Positions 50,801-61,569 of a DNA stretch of 64,000 nucleotides are shown one piece after another. Origin of the DNA: Hepsetus odoe (lineage: Eukaryota > Chordata > Actinopteri > Characiformes > Hepsetidae); the NCBI GenBank assembly GCA_017165825.1, contig CM029384.1, positions 20,770,529 to 20,834,528 on the forward strand, given 5' to 3'. Below the pieces are notes generated by a model. The model was not told the DNA's origin, did no database searches, and saw only the letters and a program-made list of their open reading frames with translations. Both the position numbers and the translations under genes were made by a program. Position 1 is the stretch's first letter, and every line of letters starts with the position of its first letter.

Positions 50801-53800
50801 GCTGACTTGTGCCACGGGAAGCTGCTGACAACAAATTTATGAGAAGAGGAGAGAAGAGGAGAAGAGCAGAGAGCACTCACAAATATTCTAGACACCTTTA
50901 CACAGGATTTAACAACTCAAACATGGAGCTGAGGAAAATAGACCTCACCCACCAATGGCCTGAGTCACATCCTGTACCTGTTCTAGCTGTGTACCAAAGA
51001 ACCAAATCCTGGTCTAATTTTAATAAGCAGAGGTGGAAATGACCTGGAATGCATCAATAAATCAATTTTAATCAATAACCACACATATAGCTCAAACCCT
51101 TTCTGTACAAATCATCATGATTTCTCTCCAACCACCTACAGATTAAGGTCCTACAAACTACTCCATGTGGTTTAGGACTCAGAATGACTTACTGCAGATA
51201 TCCCATCTCCTGGAAGTTCTCAGAGTCTCACCATATTGTAAGTGGCCCCCAGGCACCCGCAAATAACATACAATGTTCCTGGAAATTGAGCAAGACCGGC
51301 TCAGAGAAAGGGAGAATTACATCCACCTATCACCCAGTTGACCACTTTTTAATCATTCTTGATACCCCCATATCCCGCTCCACCACTCAACCCCAGTCAG
51401 CATACTTGCTAGCAACCGGAAATGAGTTTCGGGGATCGAGTAGGCTTTACTGTCCATTCAGCCGTATATACAGTACACAGTGAAATAAAAACAGCATTCA
51501 TGGACCATGGTGCTATGCATGAGACAACATAGAACATGCCATGGGACTAAAGACTAAAGTGCAGAACAACATAAAGTGCACACAATATCACAACAGGGTA
51601 CATTTATATGAGTACAAAGAAAAGGTAGTGATATATATGAAAGACTTATGGTGAAAAAAAGTAGGACGGCAAGACAAAAGCATCAAAGTTTTGTTCACTG
51701 AGCGGCCCCTGCATCCTACCTTGCCACCAGCTTGGATCAGACTCCTGTGTGCCTGGATGTTTATAAGTGTGAGCTATAAAACTGAACCAAGCTTGATCAC
51801 TATAGGCACTGGAGCTGTTCGGCAGCTGTATTAGACAATCTGAGTTTGTCCTTTTCCAGTTTCATTCTGGTTCAGGCACCACGTTTCCATGTGTTTTGAT
51901 CAAAAATTTGAAAATAGATTTACTCAAAAAGAAGTTGGTTTGAAACTTAAAAATCCCTGGAAAAACAAAAACAAAAAGAAAAGGGAGCAGGAAAAACAAG
52001 AACCAGTTCCCTGTTGGTGAAAAAAGCCATGAGTGTTGAAACTCGAACGCTATGTGATGTGTTTGTATGGAAAAAAATTTGGTGACTATTGAATTGCAGT
52101 GTTTGTCACCAATAGAAACAACTAAACAGAAACAACAGTGTAGAGTTGGTGGAACACTGTATACATTTGATTTTTCTTCCAAAGGTTTTCACTTTAAGCT
52201 CCAACAAACACTGCATTGGTCCTAGTTTTTTTTTTTTTTTTCCCCAGTTGGGTTTGTGAAATTGGATGAATCAGATTTATTCAATTATTTTGATCATGTA
52301 TTACTCAATGGTGGCGGTGATGTATGTGTGTGTATGAACTGTGTATGAGGATACAGACTAGACGCTGTGTTGATTCGGGTTTGAGTCACACGCTGACAGA
52401 CTCATACGGCAGCAGCGGCCTGTCATTTACTCATGGCGTATGAAAAAGGTCAGGAAAGGTCAGCCACAAATTCACTGGAGTTCGCAAGTGAGTTCAGCGA
52501 CACCTGAAAGACCATCAAAGGGGAAAAAACGCATTCCTTTACTTTAAAGCAGCCCTTCAAACACAGTATCTACAGAAGAACCCAAAGCTTTGGTAAAAAC
52601 AACAACGGTGAGTCTTTGAGAGGAGAGCAAATCTCTTTCAGAATGGCATGCACAAACCTTCCCCTGTTGACTTTTCTATAAAAAGTTCATTTTTCTTCAT
52701 TGCCATTGGGGGTCTTTTGTAATCGAGAGCCATTTTGGTGTTAACATACTGTATTTTGCATCTGCAGAGCTGAAAAACTAAAAATCTAAGTATGTTTTAG
52801 CTATATTTTCCACCTTTACACAAAAACACCTGCTTCACAATAAATGATCTGGACTCTACCCAAACATATAAGAATGAGATTTTGAGACTACATATTATGC
52901 ATCATGGCAGATGTTGGAGCATCAGGCAGTGACTGTGGGAGAGTAATAACTTCCACATGGCACAGAATACCCAGTGAGAAGGTTACAGCATTGTGGGAAA
53001 GCGGAGGAGACTCCGAGGTTGGAGGCCTGAGGCTATAAGAAGGTCTTGCCCTCTACTGTGGAGGGCAATCTACAGAGACCCTCTGTCTGCTGTTGCACTT
53101 CTTTATGTGTGTGTGTGTGTGTGTGTGAGTGTGTGTGTGTGTGTGTGTGTGCGTATGTGTGTGCTTGTGAGCGTGCATGTGTGTGTGTGTGTGTTCACAT
53201 CTTGGATAAAAGTGCAGGAAAATAAGAACAGGGCAAAATCTCTTCCTGTAGAAAACACAGCCTTTCCTCATTTCCCCTAGTGTCCCTATCCACACACCCA
53301 CGCACAGAGCTCATCCTGTGTGTGTGTGTGTGTGTGTGGCGATGTGTGTGTGTGTGTGTGGTGGTGGTGGTGGTGTGCGTATGTGCATATGTGCGCGTGT
53401 ACATGTGTGTATGTGTGTAACAGCGTGGGCGTGTGTCTTTTGTTTTATGGCAGTTCCTCCTCGTCCTGAATCTTGTCAAAGCCTCCCTTCAGACACCATT
53501 TGACACTCAAGACCCTTTGTCATCTCCTTTCAAACCTCCCTCAGCCGGTGGCTCCGCAGGAGAGCAGCAATATCAAGCCCTGAACACGGTGCAAAAACAT
53601 TTCAGCTGATACTATTTTCTATTAATAGAAAAGGCTCAATATGTCTGTGCTTGCTTGGATTGTAAATTTGGGCCCGACCAATGTGTTGATTGGCTGATCA
53701 TTTTTATGACGTTTCAGCAATATTTATCCAAATTTGGTACGATGGTATCAGACAATATATTGGGCGCTAATATTAAAGTTAATTTTGTGGAAGAACTTTA

Positions 53801-56291
53801 TAATTTCATGGTGTTTTAAGTGTTTATGGAGATGCCTGAACTGTTGGGGCCTTTCTAAACAAAGACAACCTTTGCCTTGAGGCGCTAATTGGGTGCAGAA
53901 AATTGTGTCACTCACTTTGCCAACAAATTATCCCTTGCTCGGGGCTCCGGAATGGCCAGAAATGGCACTGCTTTAACGTGACCATGATACGCACAGCTGA
54001 CTAACAGAGCTATCAACAAGCAAAGTTCATGAAAGTGAAAAAAGAAAGTGAAGGTGAAAGTGATCACCCTCATCATTGCGAGGTCACAGCACAGCACACG
54101 TGAACCACAATGAAATGGGACCTCTGCATTTAACCCATGCACACAAACACGTGCAGCAGTGGGCAGCTATTGAAAGCGCCTGGGGAGCAGTGACAGGGAC
54201 GGTACCTTGCTCAAGGGTACCTCAGGGCAACCTACTGGTGAGGGAATCGAATCCACAATCTTCTGATGTGGGGACAACTCCCTAACCACTAGGCCACCAC
54301 TGCCATAATCTGCGACACGTCTTCTCTTGAAAACGGGGCTACTGTTGGTCAAAGGAGAAGAAGAAGGCGAGGAAGGCCTGTTCGGAGGGAGGAGGAAAGA
54401 AGGAAGTGGAGGAGAGTGGAGGAGGGTTTAAATTGTTTTACCATGGCGTGAAGGGGAGGAGGAATGGGGTAGGTGTTATCCTGAAGGAAGAGTATGTGGA
54501 GAGTGTTTTGGAGGTGAAGAGAGTTGAAGGTGTGATAAGGAATGTTGTTAGTGCTTATGCCCCAAAAGTTGGCTGTGAGATGGAAGAAAAAGAAGAATTC
54601 TGGAATGAGTTAGATGAAGTGATAGAGAGTATACCCAGGGGAGAGAGAGTGGTGATTGGTGCAGATTTTAATGGACATGTTGGTGAAGGGAACAGAGGTG
54701 ATGAGGAGGTGATGGGTATGTATGGCATCAAGGAAAGGAATGCTGAAGGTCAGATGGTTGTAGATTTTGCAAAAAGGAGGGAAATGGCTGTAGTTAATAC
54801 TTAACCTTGTAGTTCAAGAACAGGAGGAAAGTGAGTGCAGAGGGCAAGTGGTCGAAGCTGAAGCAGAAAGACTGCAAGGTGGAATTCAGGCAGGAGTTAA
54901 CACGGACACTGGGAGGTGTTTCAGAGCTACCAGTTTCTTGGGAACCTTCTGCAGAAGAGATAAGGCAGAAAGCTAGAAAAGTACTTGGTGTGACATCTGA
55001 AAGGAAGAAGGAGGATAAGGAAGCCTGGTGGTGGAACCCAGAAGACCAGGAAAGTATACAGAAGAAGAGGCAAGCGAAGAAGAAGTGGGACAGTCTGACC
55101 AAAGAGGAGGTTTATGGACAGGATGAGAGAGGACATGCAGGTGGTCACTTTGAAGGAGGAAGATGCAGAATACAGGAAGAAATGGAAACGGATGATCCGC
55201 TGTGGTGACCCCTAAACGGGAACAGCCAAAAGAAGAAGAAGATAAGAAGAGGTATTGTCCAAGAAAACTGTAAAATATCCATTTAAAATATAAAGCCTGG
55301 ATTCAACTCTGAGTCTATGCAACTTGAAATATAATATGTCAAATGTTAGAATATGCAATTGATGTTCACTACTGAAGCCATACCACTGATGGGACCCACC
55401 CAGAGACAGCTTTTTGATCAAATTTGATTTATTTTTAAACAATGTATTAACTGAGAATTGATTATCTCATCAGCAAAGTCATTATTATTGGTATTTTTAA
55501 GCATTTTAATGTAGATGGATTAATATGAATGGATTATCTGCCATCAGAATTTTTGCTCTTGAGAAGGCTAATTTTATTTCACATCGGTCCAGCTCTGTTG
55601 TGGAACAGAAAAAAATGCTGGATCTCCTAGAAATGTGCCTAAATTAGAACAGAGTGGATGAAAATGAAGTAGATTCTTAAAAAAAAAATCACGCATGTCA
55701 AAAGCGAAAGATCAAAAAGCAAATTATTATAACGTTTTATCGTCTCATTTACATAATCTATTTACATAGCACTTATACACATTGGCCATTTTCAAACCTT
55801 TAAGATCAGTCACAGAATGCAAACTAAAGCAAGAAAATGCTACACTTCCCTCAAAGGACACTTTACCCAAAATTGCAAGACTGGCAAGTGAGAAATGAAG
55901 GCTTGTTGCTGAACCAACCATTTGCATTATGCATTATGTTAACAGACCAGTAGAAAAAGATGAAAGAAAGTCCAAAGGAATACTTTGTTCCAAAATGCTA
56001 ACTTGGGAAACATTGATTGGAACCACTGCGAACCATTGTGTGACACCATTAATGCAAATTGGCTACTAAAAAAGAAGGTTTTAACACACTGGATGGCAGC
56101 ATTTGCAAGCCATTCAGATGCATGGTTCAAAGCTAATTAGACTTTGAGGCACATTCACACTTACTTCAGATGCTTTAACCTTTATGTCGATATTTTATTG
56201 CACTGCATGTGCTAGTGCATGGTTTTTCACTTTTGTACAGATGGAAAAAATCAAAAGCTTTGATTTAAATATAACAATTTACAGTTTACAT

Positions 56292-56328
<37 letters not shown>

Positions 56329-56402
56329 ATATATATATATATAAAGTGGTATGAATATATATATATATATATATATTCATACCACTTTATATATATATAT
56401 AT

Positions 56403-56439
<37 letters not shown>

Positions 56440-59400
56440 ATGTAAACTGTAAATTGTTATATTTAAATCAAAGCTTTTGATTTTTTCCATCTGTACAAAA
56501 GTGAAAAACCATGCACTAGCACATGCAGTGCAATAAAATATCGACATAAAGGTTAAAGCATCTGAAGTAAGTGTGAATGTGCCTCAAAGTCTAATTAGCT
56601 TTGAACCATGCATCTGAATGGCTTGCAAATGCTGCCATCCAGTGTGTTAAAACCTTCTTTTTTAGTAGCCAATTTGCATTAATGGTGTCACACAATGGTT
56701 CGCAGTGGTTCCAATCAATGTTTCCCAAGTTAGCATTTTGGAACAAAGTATTCCTTTGGACTTTCTTTCATCTTTTTCTACTGGTCTGTTAACATAATGC
56801 ATAATGCAAATGGTTGGTTCAGCAACAAGCCTTCATTTCTCACTTGCCAGTCTTGCAATTTTGGGTAAAGTGTCCTTTGAGGGAAGTGTAGCATTTTCTT
56901 GCTTTAGTTTGCATTCTGTGACTGATCTTAAAGGTTTGAAAATGGCCAATGTGTATAAGTGCTATGTAAATAGATTATGTAAATGAGACGATAAAACGTT
57001 ATAATAATTTGCTTTTTGATCTTTCGCTTTTGACATGCGTGATTTTTTTTTTAAGAATCTACTTCATTTTCATCCACTCTGTTCTAATTTAGGCACATTT
57101 CTAGGAGATCCAGCATTTTTTTCTGTTCCACAACAGAGCTGGACCGATGTGAAATAAAATTAGCCTTCTCAAGAGCAAAAATTCTGATGGCAGATAATCC
57201 ATTCATATTAATCCATCTACATTAAAATGCTTAAAAATACCAATAATAATGACTTTGCTGATGAGATCATCAATTCTCAGTTAATACATTGTTTAAAAAT
57301 AAATCAAATTTGATCAAAAAGCTGTCTCTGGGTGGGTCCCATCAGTGGTATGGCTTCAGTAGTGAACATCAATTGCATATTCTAACATTTGACATATATT
57401 TCAAGTTGCATAGACTCAGAGTTGAATCCAGGCTTTATATTTTAAATGGATATTTTACAGTTTTCTTGGACAATACCTCTTCTCATCTTCTTCTTCTTTT
57501 GGCTGTTCCAGTTTAGGGGTCCCCACAGCGGATCATCCGTTTCCATTTCTTCCTGTATTCTGCATCAACCCTCTTCATTGCGAGGTCACAGCACAGCACA
57601 CATAACCACAACGTAAATTGACCATGATTTGAACCATGCAAACACTGCGGCAGCAGTACATGCCATCAGCACCTGGGGAGCAGTGACGTGGACGATACCT
57701 GCTCAAAGGCACCTGTGGGGCAACCTACTGGTGAGGGACCAACAATCTTCCAATGCGGGGCCAACTCCCTAACCACTAGGCCACCACTGCCTAAACACCC
57801 TGTAAATAATCCATGTTGCTGAAACCTGATCGTCAATGTTTCTTCTGATATAGGGTAATTCAGTCTGTCCACTCTTTTTTGCAGCAAGTATAGTTTTCTC
57901 CAGATATTGGAACACTGTTGTGAGGATTTGATTGCATTCGGCCACAGGAGCCATAGTGAGGGGTCAATGTCTGATAGTTAGTTCCAGATCCCAAAGGTGG
58001 TCTTTGGTTCTAGAGAACGTTCCACTTTCCACTTTATCCAATGTATACGCTTCTGATTTATTGGTATGCTGACAGCTATTCTTGTGCAGCTGCTCCATAG
58101 CAACCAGTTGCATTTACCAATGGATTTTATACAAACTGTTCTCATTTGAACACCCAACATCGTCAACTCATTTTATCATGTGATCCAACCTCACGTTCAT
58201 GCTGTGTTAAAAAGTTTCAAAGCTTCAAATGACTTGGCTTTCTGACACTCTGAACAAACATGCACTTTTATACCGATTGCTCCAAATTTGTCTTACAAAA
58301 CACAACAATAAGGGTAGCATGAAGAATCATTTATCTAGTGATAGAAGCCATTCCAGAATTCCAGTTTCACACGTTGATCGGTTTCAAGGGAAATGCATAC
58401 CCACCATTCTGAGGGCTCTGACAAACTGATAATGGGAACCAGCACGGCGTCTCAAACACGGCAATGATATCATATAATATGGGGCCAAAGGTCTGTCGTG
58501 ACTGTTCAAATTACAAATCCAAGCATTAGCGTAAAAACAACCCGCTCACTTTCTGAGGAAATATTACACTGAATTAATGAGGCCTAACATACATGTAGTA
58601 TAGAAAGCCAGAACATAACCAATCTGCTATATAATCTGTTCACATTATCTAATGCTTCCCAGCTCATCTAACTAAGAAATGAAAGGGACCAATAAATCAG
58701 TAAATGATTTGACACAATGGACAGGATGATAATGCATTTTTTTATAATTTCATTCCTTCCACTTTTGCAAGAAACGCCTGATTGATACACCCATTTATAT
58801 GCAATGTACAGATTGCATTTTTTACTATTTTAATAAAAGTTGCAGCAGCAGACCAATCATAATCTACCCTATAAGCTGGGCTCCTCCCCCAACAAGGACA
58901 CCTGCAATCACTGGAGGAGCTCCAGTGCTTTAAAACTGACCTCTCCAGGAAGTCGGACAGGCTGAGGAAACTGAGATGGAGCTGAACCAGGACAGAGTCC
59001 TTTTTTTAATGCTGTTTTTTGTGTCGTTCATGCACTTTTGTATTCAACTTATGCAATTTAAGTTTACTTGAACTGATGTTAATTGCATACGTTTGGTCCA
59101 GGATCCTTTCCAAGACACAGTGTACAATGAATAAAAATCATTTGATTGCGGTCTGTTATTCTAGTCTTTTTGCTGAGGTTGGGTTCTGAAATCTCTTTTT
59201 CAAGGGAAAAAAATGTCTTATTTTCTCAGCAGAGGATCAACGAATGAAAAAGAACAAGCAAATCCTGAAAAGAGGGAATGAAAAGAGAAAGACGGAGAGA
59301 GAGGGAGAGAGAGAGACAGAAAGCTCAGCAAAGAGCAAGGTGGCCTTGAATGTGTAATGCCAAGCCAATCATAAATTCCCAGTCAGGGAGGCCCACTGAG

Positions 59401-61526
59401 CCCCAAGCTGGCCTCGCCTCGCGGGCCACAGACAGCACAACAATGTCTGCTCTGTTTAATTAGGCACGGCCCATGCTCACCCCACTGCCTTCTCTCTGCT
59501 CCTCGTTCTCTGGAAGCCCTGGAGGCTCCTGAGCTCTGATTGGCTCTGCTTGAATAGGGTGGTCAGTTTGAATCGGGCAGGCGTCCAGTAAAATGCCCCA
59601 CATTATGGCATTAAGAGCTGGTCAGACTGGCTGGTGAGAGCTCAGGCCCAGCAGGTAGACAGAGAGAGAAAACTCCGCCAAGAAATAGCAGCATCGACCT
59701 CTCCCTGACTTAAAAACAGGCTGGAGCCATTTTCCAGACATTTTATATAGAGATGTTACAATAAATAAGTTCCTCAGTTACAAAGGGCCTGAATCAAAGC
59801 ATCCTCTTTAATTTAATGCAAACAAAATGGGAAAAATGCATTTCATAAGTAATTTTGGAATATTTTACCCATTTAACAGTGTAAAGGTCAGCTTTCAAAT
59901 CAAATAAAAAGTAAAAGACAATACAGATAGGAGTTTTTTTTCGATAGATCACTCAGATGTAAATGGAGGCTTAACTGATCAGCCCAGGAGTAAATATATC
60001 AGTTGTGTAGTGACACGATGTATCATCCTCTTTCCTTCAAAATCAAGAGCAAGGAGGAACAGCTCACCTACTGAAGGCATTATCATCCATCCACCTGTCT
60101 GAACAACAAATCCAGACACACAGTCATACTCTAACGATTAATTCAGCATCTCCAGTTAACCTCACATACATTTTTGGACCGTGGGAAGAAACCAGTGGAC
60201 ATGGGATGAACATGCACATTCCCCACAGAAAGAACTGAATGCCCCAGCTGGGACTTGAACCAACAACCACTGCCCCACGGTAACATATTAACACTGCTGC
60301 ATGATTCAAGCATCCCCTCCATGAACTGATGCGCAGAAGAAACCCTAATTACAAGAGGATCTAAGTAAACAGATGTTGGAACATCTGGCCAAGTAAGAAG
60401 GCATGCATCCAGCTAGGCTAAATCAACAACAAGAGTTTTGCTGCGGAATAATAAGGCCTCTAGGTATAATAACCGCTAAGGTTAGAGGATGAAAATAGCT
60501 TCATAAACCTACACACACCAACCCGGTGCCGCTGTTTCCTGTACACCTGCCCCTGTGTTTCCTCTGTCATGCACCTCTGTCTTCCTGCTTGCATGTTAAA
60601 CCCAAGCAGCTCGGAGTGTGTTTACTTGTCCTTTACCCCCATTAAAAGCACATTAATGAACTGCTTTCTTTCTCCCCAACCTTCACATACACACATGCAC
60701 TTGCACTCATAAGCATGCACAAACACACACAACACCTCTGCAGGCCTGCTCTAGTCCTCACTGTCCCAGATTTTCACCAAAGCGGTTCACATCAGCCAGT
60801 CTTTATTTAGCCCATTCTGAACTAAACTGAGTTCCTCAAGCTTCCTCAAGTGACTTAAGCTTTATTTTAAGGCACAATGTAGTTTTCAGTTTCTAGCTTT
60901 TCGGTCTCATGACGAGAGTTTACACCCTCGCTCACTGGGAAGTCCTTTAAAAATCAAAGCTGAATTGTCTTCTTATTGAACAGTCTAAGGGTCTCCAAGT
61001 CCATCATCACAATATCAGTTCCGATCACCAGAGGCAAAGAGACCACAGTATAATACACATGCTATGGGCTTCAGTTGTATATTTCTCAAATTGACCTAAC
61101 GATGCTGCCTCAGACTTCCTACAAAGTCTATTTTTTAACGCTTGTGGTTTGCAGAAGCTTGCATAAAGGTTGACACTATGGGTTTTCAAACAATCAGCCC
61201 TGCAAAAACATTTCCACGTCACTTCACTAAGCATTTAAGTGAAAGTGACTATTCATTTAAGAGAAAAGTAAGTGACAAAGTTGAACCATCCCTGGTCAAT
61301 TGCATGACCCAACTTTTTTTTTTTTTTTTTTTTTTTAATGAAAATCCATGAACACATCCTCTGTGGATGTGGAACCCCAATGTAACGAAATGTTTGCTGT
61401 CTGGCGGGCCAACTAGTTTTAAGACCACTGCTCTTTGAAGGACACACATTTCTGCAAATTTGAGAACACAGTTTCTAAATTTAACATGCAATTAAATAAG
61501 ATCAGATATTTCTATAGACCTATTTA

Positions 61527-61569
<43 letters not shown>

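Noticed and set aside
53053..53503. Several Cys/Val- or His/Thr-rich open frames
   Set aside because: They are translations of GT microsatellites.
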